From the NCBI GenBank assembly GCA_947492235.1, contig CANLLZ010000001.1, positions 1,302,001 to 1,366,000 on the forward strand: 64,000 nt of DNA, read 5' to 3'. Below the pieces are notes generated by a model. It was given only the letters and a program-made list of their open reading frames with translations, did not search any database and was not told the origin of the DNA. Origin of the DNA: an uncultured Altererythrobacter sp. Its GTDB lineage: Bacteria > Pseudomonadota > Alphaproteobacteria > Sphingomonadales > Sphingomonadaceae. Both the position numbers and the translations under genes were made by a program. Every line of letters begins with the position of its first letter. Within the stretch, counting starts at the first letter, position 1. Below, one piece after another: positions 51,980 through 59,490 of the stretch.

Positions 51980-52933
51980 TTACGGAGCCCATGTCACGCC
52001 ATTTTTTGCATTTGTATCGACGCTCAACTCGAAAACATCGGGGCGCGAATAGTGGCCATCTGTGTCAAGCGAAGCCAGGCCTTCGTCCCGCTCGCTCAAA
52101 TCGAGTTGCGCGTGGAGGATTTCTTCGCCCTCACTAGCCTGCGCCACGATCCGCGCATCGGGAGCGGCGATGAAGCTGCCGCCTTTGTTCAACACATCGG
52201 CCTCGATGCTCTCGACCAGTTCGCGCGCCTCGGTCGAGCCGCCTGCCCGCTCCAGCCCGTCGAACACCTGTGCCTTCGTCTGCACCAGCCCTGCGGCCAG
52301 CACGAAGCACCGGCCCTCCATGGCGTAGTGGCGGCTCGCGATGCCGTATTGCTCGCGCACGGTGGGCCAAGCGGCCACATGGACGCTCTCGCCCAGATTG
52401 TGCATCGCGGCGCGGGCCAGCGGCATCCAGTGTTCCCAGCAGATCAGGCTGCCGACCCTGCCCCATTCCGCCTGATGCACGCCCAGAGTGGAGCCATCGC
52501 CGCGCATCCAGACCAGTCTCTCGCCGTGAGTAGGCACTAGCTTGCGGTGGTCCAGCACCGGCAGTCCCGGGCGGAACGTCATCTGGTTGTTGTAGAGGCT
52601 CTGCCGCACCCGCTCATGCGCGCCGATGGAGATCACCGCGCCGCTGGTATCGCACAGCTCCTGCAAGGGCAGCAGCCGCTCGTCACCGGCGACCACGGCC
52701 TGCTCCAGCAAGATACGGTGCATGGCGCGTGTTCCGGGATGATCCCACAGCGCCGCGCCGGGTGCCTCGTCCAGCCACAGGGGATAGCCACCAAGAAATG
52801 TCTCGCCAAACGCGACCAGCTTGGCCCCTCCCTCGATGGCCTCCGAGGCGAGCTTGACCGCCTGTTCGATCCCGTCACCAATGGCGAGCGGGATCGGCGC
52901 GGCTTGAACGATGGCGACGGGTAAGGTGCTCAT
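51980..52933 (-). CDS. nitrilase-type carbon-nitrogen hydrolase
   Basis: A 317-residue enzyme with the complete catalytic triad Glu44 (AFGETFLGGYP), Lys131 (DHRKLVPTHGE) and Cys165 (LICWEHWMP). The CWEHWMPLAR context, with Trp-Glu after the Cys, is typical of true nitrilases (nitrile to acid plus ammonia) rather than amidases of the same superfamily. The N terminus is VAIVQAAPIPL. I start at ATG 52931-52933, which overlaps the rimM stop as ATGA. It is thus in the translation operon, an unusual place. Actual substrate unknown. Confidence 0.83.
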   Translation of the reverse strand: MSTLPVAIVQAAPIPLAIGDGIEQAVKLASEAIEGGAKLVAFGETFLGGYPLWLDEAPGAALWDHPGTRAMHRILLEQAVVAGDERLLPLQELCDTSGAVISIGAHERVRQSLYNNQMTFRPGLPVLDHRKLVPTHGERLVWMRGDGSTLGVHQAEWGRVGSLICWEHWMPLARAAMHNLGESVHVAAWPTVREQYGIASRHYAMEGRCFVLAAGLVQTKAQVFDGLERAGGSTEARELVESIEADVLNKGGSFIAAPDARIVAQASEGEEILHAQLDLSERDEGLASLDTDGHYSRPDVFELSVDTNAKNGVTWAP

Positions 52934-53433
52934 TCGCAGAAATCCTCCGAGACGATCATGCGCTCGGTGTCCCACTCGATCACCGCCTGCCTGGTCATCG
53001 GGACCATGAAGGTTTTCATGCCCTTCACAGGCGCCGGGTCTTTCTCGATCTCGACAATATCGGTCGCGCCGTAATTCTGGACGTCGATCACTTTGCCCAC
53101 GGGTGAGCCAGCATCATTCACCACCGCCAGACCGATCAGATCGGCATGGTAATACTCGCCCTCCTCCAGCGGAGGGAGCGTTTCGCGGGTGACGTTGAGC
53201 TGAGTGCCGCGCAGCTTTTCGGCTGCGGTGCGGTCGGCGATTTCGGCGAAGCGGCCAATCGCCCCGCCCTTATTGTCGCTGCGCAATTTGGTCAGCGTCA
53301 GCGCGCCGTCATTGAAGCTCTTGTGCGCCTTCAAGGCATCGAAGCCATCGCCGAGCAGTTTCAGACGGACTTCGCCCGCCACCCCGTGCGCGCCGGTGAC
53401 AGCGGCCAGAGTGACGGGCGCTTCCTTGGACAA
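52930..53433 (-). CDS. rimM: ribosome maturation factor RimM
   Basis: RimM helps 30S assembly around S19 and S13. It has 167 residues. LAAVTGAHGVAGEVRLKLLGD is the family start, followed by LPPLEEGEYYHADLIGLAVVND and the PRC-barrel region GKVIDVQNYGATDIVEI. It ends MKTFMVPMTRQAVIEWDTERMIVSE. Start is TTG at 53431-53433, 3 bp after the rpsP stop. It overlaps the nitrilase gene instead of trmD, which lies 1.65 kb further on. Confidence 0.94.
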   Translation of the reverse strand: MSKEAPVTLAAVTGAHGVAGEVRLKLLGDGFDALKAHKSFNDGALTLTKLRSDNKGGAIGRFAEIADRTAAEKLRGTQLNVTRETLPPLEEGEYYHADLIGLAVVNDAGSPVGKVIDVQNYGATDIVEIEKDPAPVKGMKTFMVPMTRQAVIEWDTERMIVSEDFCE

Positions 53434-53436
53434 GGC

Positions 53437-53922
53437 TTACTCGCTCTTGGCTTCTTCTTCAGCCGCTGCTTCCTCGGCAGGCGCTTCGGTAGCAGCTTCT
53501 TCAGCCGGTGCTTCTGCAGCCGCTTCTTCCTCGGCCGGTGCGTTCTTGGCTTCTTCCTCGGCAGCCTTCAGCGCTTCAGCAGCGTCGGCTTCTTTCTGAG
53601 CCTTCTCTTCAGCGCGCTCGGTCGCTTTCTCGCCCGGCTTGGCTTTGTTCGGGTTGTTGCGGGCTTCACGCTCACGGATGCCGGCGGCGTCGAGGAAGCG
53701 GGCGACACGGTCGCTGGGCTGTGCGCCCACGCCGAGCCAGTATTTCGCGCGATCTTCGTCCAGCTTCACGCGGGCCGGATCGTCCTTGGCCAAAAGCGGG
53801 TTGTAGACGCCGATCTGCTCCAGATACTTACCATCACGCGGCTTGCGGCTGTCGGCAGCCACGATGCGGTAATAGGGACGCTTTTTCGCGCCGCCACGGG
53901 AGAGACGAAGTGCAATTGCCAT
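53437..53922 (-). CDS. rpsP: 30S ribosomal protein bS16 with long acidic tail
   Basis: S16 core is residues 1-85: [43 protein letters not shown]. The protein continues to 161 residues with a helical Lys/Glu stretch (about 88-125) and an Ala/Glu/Pro repeat tail ([16 protein letters not shown]), about twice the E. coli length. The same kind of Glu-rich tail is seen on L9 here. First of the rpsP-rimM pair, 37 bp downstream of ffh. Confidence 0.96.
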   Translation of the reverse strand: MAIALRLSRGGAKKRPYYRIVAADSRKPRDGKYLEQIGVYNPLLAKDDPARVKLDEDRAKYWLGVGAQPSDRVARFLDAAGIREREARNNPNKAKPGEKATERAEEKAQKEADAAEALKAAEEEAKNAPAEEEAAAEAPAEEAATEAPAEEAAAEEEAKSE

Positions 53923-53959
53923 GATATTTTCCTTTGGTAATCCGAATGATTTGAATTGG

Positions 53960-55462
53960 TTACTTCTTCTTGTTCAGTAAATTCGCAAGGTCCGGCGGGA
54001 TGTTCCCGGGTGTGCCGCCACCCATTCCGGGCAGGCTGGGCATACCGCCACCGGGGCCACCCATTCCGCCACCCATGCCTCCGGGAGGAGCCCCGCCCCC
54101 ACCGCCAAACATTGCGGCGAGACCCTTAAGGCCGCCCATCTTCTTGATCTGCTTCATCGCGCGGGACATTTCCTGATGCATCTTCATCAGCTTATTCACG
54201 TCCTGCACGGTGGTCCCGCTGCCCGCGGCCACGCGCTTCTTGCGCTTGGCGTTCATCAGCGCGGGATTGCCGCGTTCCTTGGCCGTCATCGAGCCGATGA
54301 TCGCGTCCAAACGGTTGAGATAGCCATCGTCCACGCCGCTATCGGCCATCGCGGCCTTAGCCTTTTTCATGCCCGGCATCATGCCCGCCAGCGCGCCCAG
54401 CCCGCCCATATTCTGCATTTGCTGGAGCTGCATACGCAGATCGTTGAGGTCGAACTGACCCTTCGCCATCCGCTTGGCGAGCTTCTCCGCGTCTTCTTCC
54501 TTGATCGTCGCGGCGGCTTTTTCCACCAGGCTGACGACATCGCCCATGCCCAGGATACGGTCGGCGACAGAGCGCGGGCGGAACGGCTCCAGCGCGTCCA
54601 GCTTCTCGCCGGTCCCGGCAAATTTGATCGGCTTGCCGGTGACGGCCCGCATCGACAGCGCAGCACCGCCGCGCGCATCGCCGTCCATCCGGGTGAGAAC
54701 CACACCGGTCAGCGGCACCTCATCGGAGAAGTTCTGCGCGACGTTGACGGCGTCTTGCCCGGTCAGGCTATCGACCACCAACAGCACTTCGGTCGGCGCG
54801 GAAACGCCCGCAACCGCCTTCATCTCGGCCATCAGTGCTTCGTCGACATGCAGGCGGCCTGCGGTGTCGAGCATCAGGACATCGAAGTTCTGCAGCCGCG
54901 CGCTGTCCATCGCGCGGCGGGCGATATCAACCGGCTGCTGCCCTTCGACAATCGGCAGGGTCGCGATGTCGATCTGCGTGCCCAGCACCGCCAACTGCTC
55001 CTGCGCGGCGGGGCGATTGACGTCGAGCGAGGCCATCATGGCCTTCTTGCCGTGCTTCTCGCGGATATGTTTGGCGAGTTTCGCGGTGGTGGTGGTTTTA
55101 CCGGAGCCCTGCAGGCCGACCATCATCACGACGACCGGCGGCTTGGCCTCCAGATTGAGCGGGACATGGCCATCACCAGTACCGGCATCACCGTCTTCGC
55201 CGCCCAGCATCGCGATCAGCTCGTCATTGACGATCTTGACCACTTGCTGGCCCGGCGTGACCGATTTCAGAACGCTTTCGCCGACGGCCTTCTCGGTCAC
55301 CCGGTCGATAAAGTCGCGCGCCACCGGCAGGGCGACATCTGCCTCCAGCAGGGCGACCCGCACTTCGCGCATCGCGTCGCGCACATCCTGCTCGCGCAAG
55401 GCACCCCGGCCGCGCAGGCGGTCGAATGTACTTCCAAGGCGATCAGACAGCGCTTCAAACAT
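53960..55462 (-). CDS. ffh: signal recognition particle protein Ffh
   Basis: Ffh binds SRP RNA and hydrophobic signal sequences and delivers ribosomes to FtsY at the membrane. It has 500 residues. The N domain starts [18 protein letters not shown]. GTPase motifs: [16 protein letters not shown] (G1), [10 protein letters not shown] (G3), [14 protein letters not shown] (G4/G5 area). The M domain is methionine-rich with [16 protein letters not shown] and [10 protein letters not shown]. It ends in a long Gly/Pro/Met segment (about 450-490). ATG at 55460-55462. Confidence 0.97.
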   Translation of the reverse strand: MFEALSDRLGSTFDRLRGRGALREQDVRDAMREVRVALLEADVALPVARDFIDRVTEKAVGESVLKSVTPGQQVVKIVNDELIAMLGGEDGDAGTGDGHVPLNLEAKPPVVVMMVGLQGSGKTTTTAKLAKHIREKHGKKAMMASLDVNRPAAQEQLAVLGTQIDIATLPIVEGQQPVDIARRAMDSARLQNFDVLMLDTAGRLHVDEALMAEMKAVAGVSAPTEVLLVVDSLTGQDAVNVAQNFSDEVPLTGVVLTRMDGDARGGAALSMRAVTGKPIKFAGTGEKLDALEPFRPRSVADRILGMGDVVSLVEKAAATIKEEDAEKLAKRMAKGQFDLNDLRMQLQQMQNMGGLGALAGMMPGMKKAKAAMADSGVDDGYLNRLDAIIGSMTAKERGNPALMNAKRKKRVAAGSGTTVQDVNKLMKMHQEMSRAMKQIKKMGGLKGLAAMFGGGGGAPPGGMGGGMGGPGGGMPSLPGMGGGTPGNIPPDLANLLNKKK

Positions 55463-55600
55463 AGGCGGGCCTCAACTTACAAAATTCGGGGCAATCCCCG
55501 AAACGCGAAAAGCGCCGGCGAACGAAACCTCGTTGGCCAGCGCGCGAGGCAAAGATGCCCCGACTTGTTTATCAAAAATCCATTTGCCTGGATTTTGGTT

Positions 55601-55704
55601 CTGATTGGAAGCGAAAATGGTGGAGTGTGAGAACCGGAGCGCAGCGGACAAAAAGTCCGTGAGCACCGGAAGCGCAACAATCCGCCATTTTGCAGCCCAA
55701 TCAG
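55601..55704. repeat. 104-bp imperfect palindrome between tRNA-Ala and ffh
   Basis: Outer arms CTGATTGG (55601-55608) and CCAATCAG (55697-55704) are perfect. Next come the imperfect arms GCGAAAATGGTGGA and TCCGCCATTTTGC, and at the centre CGGAC-aaaaa-GTCCG. Nothing in it looks coding. It lies in the ffh leader region, 18 bp from the tRNA 3' end, and may belong to a repeat family. Confidence 0.65.
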
Positions 55705-55722
55705 GGCCAAAAGACAGGTAAA

Positions 55723-55798
55723 TGGTGGAGCCTAGCGGGATCGAACCGCTGACCTCAACACTGCCAGTGTTGCGCTCTCCCAGCTGAGCTAAGGCCCC
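55723..55798 (-). tRNA. tRNA-Ala (anticodon GGC)
   Basis: 76 bases including an encoded CCA. On the minus strand it begins GGGGCCTTAGCTCAGCTGGG. The anticodon arm is CAACA-CTGGCAG-TGTTG with anticodon GGC, reading GCC and GCU Ala codons. The T arm has GGTTCGATCCC. The acceptor stem pairs GGGGCCT with AGGCTCC, allowing a G-T pair, followed by ACCA. Confidence 0.97.
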
Positions 55799-55954
55799 AA
55801 TCATTTCAAACCATCGCAGCCCGTTGCGGCTCCGATAGGGAGCGCCCAATATAAAGCGCCGTAAGCAATGGCAAGGTGTTTGTTTGAAGAACCCTTGTTT
55901 TAGGCACGCCCATCCGGGCGCGCATCCTCGGTGCTATTTCGATGCGTTCCGCAT

Positions 55955-56134
55955 CGAGCACCTGCGGGGCGGGCGCGTGCCCTTGCGGCCTGCCTTTAGC
56001 AGGCCGTGTTCCGCAGCAAGACTTCCAGCTCGAGATGACCCGAGGCCGACAGGCCTCGCAAGGGCGACCGCCCGTCGCCGCTTATGCGGCGCAGCAAGGC
56101 GGGCGGATGCCCGCCGCCCGCAGGGCCTACAAAA
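55955..56134. repeat. cluster of GC-rich hairpins with dispersed repeat copy B
   Basis: The 336-bp gap 55799-56134 holds no gene. From about 55955 it is almost all hairpins: GGCCTGCC-ttta-GCAGGCC, GAGGCC-gaca-GGCCTC, GCCGC-ttat-GCGGC and GGCGGGC-ggat-GCCCGCC, partly nested in a longer pair (TTGCGG and CGCAAGGGCG). The last 52 bp (56083-56134) are the second copy of the repeat at 5350-5400, here directly abutting the stop of the TIGR02300 gene. Confidence 0.65.
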
Positions 56135-56467
56135 TTAAGTCTCAGGCTCGTCGTCGTCGCCCTTGCCTTTGGACACGCCGAGATCGTCGTCGCCGCCCAG
56201 ATCGACCTCATTGTCCGGCGAATCGTCATCTTCGTCGACGTCGATATCCAGATCGTCATCGGCCAGATCGCTGTCTGCCGCGGCGTCCTTCTTCTTTTTC
56301 TTCTCGTCTTCTTCGAAGGTGATCGGCTGCTTCGCCTTCAGGACAGGCTCGGGCGTCCATTCTTCACCGCACTCGATGCAGGTGACGGGGTCTTCTTTGC
56401 CCAGATCGTAAAAACGGGTTCCGCATTTGGGGCAGCTACGCTTGGTGCCCCATTCAGGCTTCGCCAT
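56135..56467 (-). CDS. TIGR02300 (FYDLN acid) family protein
   Basis: A 110-residue protein typical of alphaproteobacteria. The N-terminal part MAKPEWGTKRSCPKCGTRFYDLGKEDPVTCIECGEEW is a zinc-ribbon-like fold (CPKC and CIEC) with the FYDL signature. The rest is a Lys-rich patch and an extremely acidic Asp-rich tail (residues 65-110). Function is unknown; the composition suggests a nucleic-acid or basic-protein interaction. It is divergent from aroA. Confidence 0.9.
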   Translation of the reverse strand: MAKPEWGTKRSCPKCGTRFYDLGKEDPVTCIECGEEWTPEPVLKAKQPITFEEDEKKKKKDAAADSDLADDDLDIDVDEDDDSPDNEVDLGGDDDLGVSKGKGDDDEPET

Positions 56468-56621
56468 GATTCTTTATTCCTTGTGGTCGGGCCTGCTGGG
56501 CGAGAATGCCGCTGGCCGCGCAAAAATCTGTGCTTTGATAATGGGCACGTACCGGCCCCGAATCAAGAGTGCGGCGCGCCTTGCCATGCAGGCCTGCCAC
56601 TGTCAAAGCCGCGCCGCTATC

Positions 56622-57968
56622 ATGACGACATCAACAGACCCACACACCGCCGCGCCCAGCCCCCACCGGTTCATGCCTTCCAGCCCGCTGAAAGGCCGTA
56701 TTCGCGTGCCCGGAGACAAGTCGATCAGCCACCGCAGCATCATGCTGGGCGCGCTGGCAATTGGCGAGACACGGGTGACCGGCCTGCTGGAAGGCGAAGA
56801 CGTGCTCGCCACTGCCGCAGCGATGCGGGCCATGGGCGCGCAGGTCCGGAAATCGGGCGAGGAATGGCTCGTGCACGGCGTGGGTGTAGGCGGATTGATC
56901 GAACCGCAGTCGGCGCTGGAGATGGGCAATTCGGGCACCTCGACGCGCCTGCTGATGGGTCTGATCGCCAGCCACGGGATCACCGCGACCTTTGCCGGCG
57001 ATGCCAGCCTGTCGCAGCGCCCGATGGGCCGGGTGATCGAACCGCTTTCGCATATGGGCGCGCAGTTTCACGGAAGCCCTGACGGCACCCTCCCGCTGGT
57101 GATGGAGGGGATATGCCCCGCCGTGCCGATTCAATACCGCCTGCCGGTGGCCAGCGCTCAGGTAAAAAGCGCGGTGTTGCTTGCCGGACTCAACACGCCG
57201 GGCATCACCACTGTGATCGAACCGGTGCCCACGCGCGACCACTCGGAACGGATGCTGCGCGGGTTTGGTGCGGAATTGCATGTCGAGGAAGTTGGCGAGG
57301 ACCGCATCATCACCGTGCGCGGCGATGCAGAATTGCGCCCGCAAGTGATCGAGGTTCCCGGTGACCCTTCCTCCGCTGCATTCTTTGTAGTGGCGGCCCT
57401 GCTTGTCGAAGGCAGCGACCTAGTGGTCGAGAATGTCGGCCTGAACCCGACCCGAGCAGGCCTGTTCGAAGTGCTGCGCGCTATGGGCGGGCATATCGAG
57501 GAACTGAACCGCCGCGATGTCGGCGGGGAGCCAGTGGCCGATCTGCGGGTCAAGCACTCCGCGCTGACCGGCATCGACATAGACCCCGCCCTCGCCCCAA
57601 GCATGATCGATGAATTCCCTGTACTGTTCGTCGCGGCGTCGCTGGCGAGCGGAACCACCACGACCAGCGGCCTCGACGAATTGCGCGTGAAGGAAAGCGA
57701 CCGCCTGGCCGTGATGGCAGCGGCGCTGTCGGGGGCTGGCGCGAATATCACGGAACGAGAGGACGGATTGGTAATCGAAGGCACCGGCGGCGCTCCCTTG
57801 CGGGGGACCGCCAACAGCCGCGCCAAAACCCACCTCGACCACCGCATCGCGATGAGCATGGCAGTGGCGGGATTGGCTTCGGCAGACGGCGTGGAGGTAG
57901 ACGACACGCGCCCCATCGCGACGAGCTTTCCGAACTTCATGGCGTTGCTGGATGGGGCGGCGGATTGA
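56622..57968 (+). CDS. aroA: 3-phosphoshikimate 1-carboxyvinyltransferase (EPSP synthase)
   Basis: Joins shikimate 3-phosphate and phosphoenolpyruvate in the aromatic amino acid pathway. It has 448 residues. RIRVPGDKSISHRSIMLGALA, then VASAQVKSAVLLAGLNTPG, TTVIEPVPTRDHSERML, LRVKESDRLAVMA and THLDHRIAMSMAVAGLAS follow the class II (CP4-like) pattern rather than E. coli. At the position where CP4 has NAATG this protein has NSGTS, so the Ala that marks CP4 is Gly here. ATG 56622 chosen; the frame is open upstream, but those residues are not family-like. First gene of the aroA-cmk-rpsA order. Confidence 0.95.
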   Translation: MTTSTDPHTAAPSPHRFMPSSPLKGRIRVPGDKSISHRSIMLGALAIGETRVTGLLEGEDVLATAAAMRAMGAQVRKSGEEWLVHGVGVGGLIEPQSALEMGNSGTSTRLLMGLIASHGITATFAGDASLSQRPMGRVIEPLSHMGAQFHGSPDGTLPLVMEGICPAVPIQYRLPVASAQVKSAVLLAGLNTPGITTVIEPVPTRDHSERMLRGFGAELHVEEVGEDRIITVRGDAELRPQVIEVPGDPSSAAFFVVAALLVEGSDLVVENVGLNPTRAGLFEVLRAMGGHIEELNRRDVGGEPVADLRVKHSALTGIDIDPALAPSMIDEFPVLFVAASLASGTTTTSGLDELRVKESDRLAVMAAALSGAGANITEREDGLVIEGTGGAPLRGTANSRAKTHLDHRIAMSMAVAGLASADGVEVDDTRPIATSFPNFMALLDGAAD

Positions 57969-58006
57969 CGATGCAGTATTTTCGGACGAACCTAGCCTAC
58001 CCTCCC

Positions 58007-58088
58007 CGTCATCCCCGCGAAAGCGGGGACCCAGAGCATCACAACATCGCGCTTGCCACCCTAGGTTCCCGCCTTCGCGGGAATGACG
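58007..58088. repeat. inverted repeat between aroA and the CBU_0592-like gene
   Basis: CGTCATCCCCGCGAAAGCGG (58007-58026) and its imperfect inverse CCGCCTTCGCGGGAATGACG (58069-58088) frame the unit. Inner CGC-gaaa-GCG and CGC-cttc-GCG hairpins form a pair of stem loops. This is a very common type of dispersed repeat in related chromosomes (established general knowledge). It fills most of the 139-bp gap. Confidence 0.8.
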
Positions 58089-58107
58089 GAAGTGGGCAGG
58101 TTCGCCC

Positions 58108-58380
58108 GTGACCGTCCCCCTCGACATCTATTCGATCATCGGCTTCTTCGGCACCGCCTGCATCATCGGCGCCTACGCCTATTTGACGCTCAGCGAGAAC
58201 GTAAACCCGTACATCCTCCACGGCACCAATCTCGCCGGAGCCGCGTTGCTGACAGTCTCCCTGATCGTCCATACCAACTGGCCCAGCCTCGTTCTTGAGG
58301 GCTTCTGGGCTGCCATCGCCATCACCGGCCTGACAAAGGCCGCCATGTCCCGCAGAAAATCGCGAAAGACCCCGCAATGA
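58108..58380 (+). CDS. CBU_0592 family small membrane protein
   Basis: A 90-residue protein with three helices: IIGFFGTACIIGAYAYLTL, GTNLAGAALLTVSLIV and GFWAAIAITGLTKAAM. NPYILHGTNLAGA resembles the conserved block of the CBU_0592 family of unknown function. GTG start at 58108; the stop overlaps cmk by ATGA. A role with cmk is not implied. Confidence 0.75.
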   Translation: MTVPLDIYSIIGFFGTACIIGAYAYLTLSENVNPYILHGTNLAGAALLTVSLIVHTNWPSLVLEGFWAAIAITGLTKAAMSRRKSRKTPQ

Positions 58381-58997
58381 TCATCGCCGTCGACGGCCCC
58401 ACTGCTTCTGGCAAGGGCACCATTTCCAAGGCTCTCGCGGCGCATTTCGGACTGCCGCATCTCGATACCGGCCTGCTGTACCGGGCCGTCGGGCGACAGA
58501 CATTCCTTGATGGCGGCGATCCGGACAATGCGGAGGACGCGCTGGCCGCTTGTGCGTTTCCCGACAAGCTGCTGGCCGATGCCTCGCTACGCAGCGAAGT
58601 GATCGGCGGAATGGCGAGCAAGGTCTCGGTCCACCCCGCCGTACGCAAGGCCCTGTTCGAGCGGCAGCGCGCTTTCGCCGAGCAGGATGGCGGCGCGGTG
58701 CTGGACGGGCGGGATATCGGCACCGTCATCGCGCCCGATGCCGACGTAAAACTGTTCGTCACCGCCAGCGTGGAGGCCCGCGCCCAGCGGCGCTTTGCCG
58801 AAATGCAGGAGCGCGGTGAGGATGTGCGGCTGAACGTCATCGCGGAAGATCTGGCCCGGCGCGACGAGCGCGACCGGACCCGCGCAGAGGCCCCGCTGGT
58901 GGCTGCGCCCAACGCCTACGTGCTCGATACGTCCGCGCTGGGCCGCGATGCAGCTATTGCAGCGGCGATCGAAGCGGTTGAAAGCGCGCGCCGCTGA
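58377..58997 (+). CDS. cmk: (d)CMP kinase
   Basis: Phosphorylates CMP and dCMP. It has 206 residues. The start IIAVDGPTASGKGTISKALA carries the P-loop. HLDTGLLYRAVGRQ, VLDGRDIGTVIAPDADVKLFVTA and RDERDRTRAEAPL with the Lid arginines follow. Coupled to the preceding small membrane protein gene by ATGA. In the conserved aroA-cmk-rpsA cluster. Confidence 0.96.
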   Translation: MIIAVDGPTASGKGTISKALAAHFGLPHLDTGLLYRAVGRQTFLDGGDPDNAEDALAACAFPDKLLADASLRSEVIGGMASKVSVHPAVRKALFERQRAFAEQDGGAVLDGRDIGTVIAPDADVKLFVTASVEARAQRRFAEMQERGEDVRLNVIAEDLARRDERDRTRAEAPLVAAPNAYVLDTSALGRDAAIAAAIEAVESARR

Positions 58998-59490
58998 CAG
59001 GCGAGAATTTGCTGTCCTACAAGGGCCTCCGCTGCGCATAGTCACCGCTATGCCATCGCAACCTGCCTTCGCCCCACAATCGGCAAAAGCCACACCCCGG
59101 CCTGTGCAAACCCGCATTTTCGTGGCCGTCCAGCCCGAAAGTCACACTTTTAGAACCGCGCTTTGGCGTTCCAGCGCATTGCATGCGCCCGATGCATCCC
59201 GCGCACGGCGCAAAACGGCGCGTTTCTCTTGCTTTGTAGGGCTTCGTGGCGTAACGGCGCACCCGTCTGACGGACACCTTCCGCAATCGGCCGGATCGCC
59301 AGCGTGCAATGCGCGCTTCCTCCGCCATTTGCGACAGTGCGCCCCGAAGACACCCGCGACGGCATCCGGCCCCGCGGGCAGTATCGGCCCTCTTGCCCCG
59401 CCAGCCCGCGCAATAGTGCGCTGGAAGCGGTGAAAGACCCCGGAAAAACCGGTGGCCGGAAGCAAATGTGAATTAGGAACCTAAAGCCCT
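58998..59490. other. 493-bp region without a recognisable gene, upstream of rpsA
   Basis: No frame here has a plausible product; frames on both strands are Arg/Pro-rich and lack good starts. The region probably holds the rpsA promoter and leader. AGGA lies about 12 bp before the rpsA ATG. I see only short inverted pairs such as GCGCATTGCATGCGC, and no T-run terminator after cmk. Confidence 0.5.

Noticed and set aside
56622-57968. Natural CP4-like glyphosate-insensitive AroA
   Set aside because: Overall pattern is class II, but the marker position reads NSGTS instead of NAATG, so insensitivity cannot be claimed.
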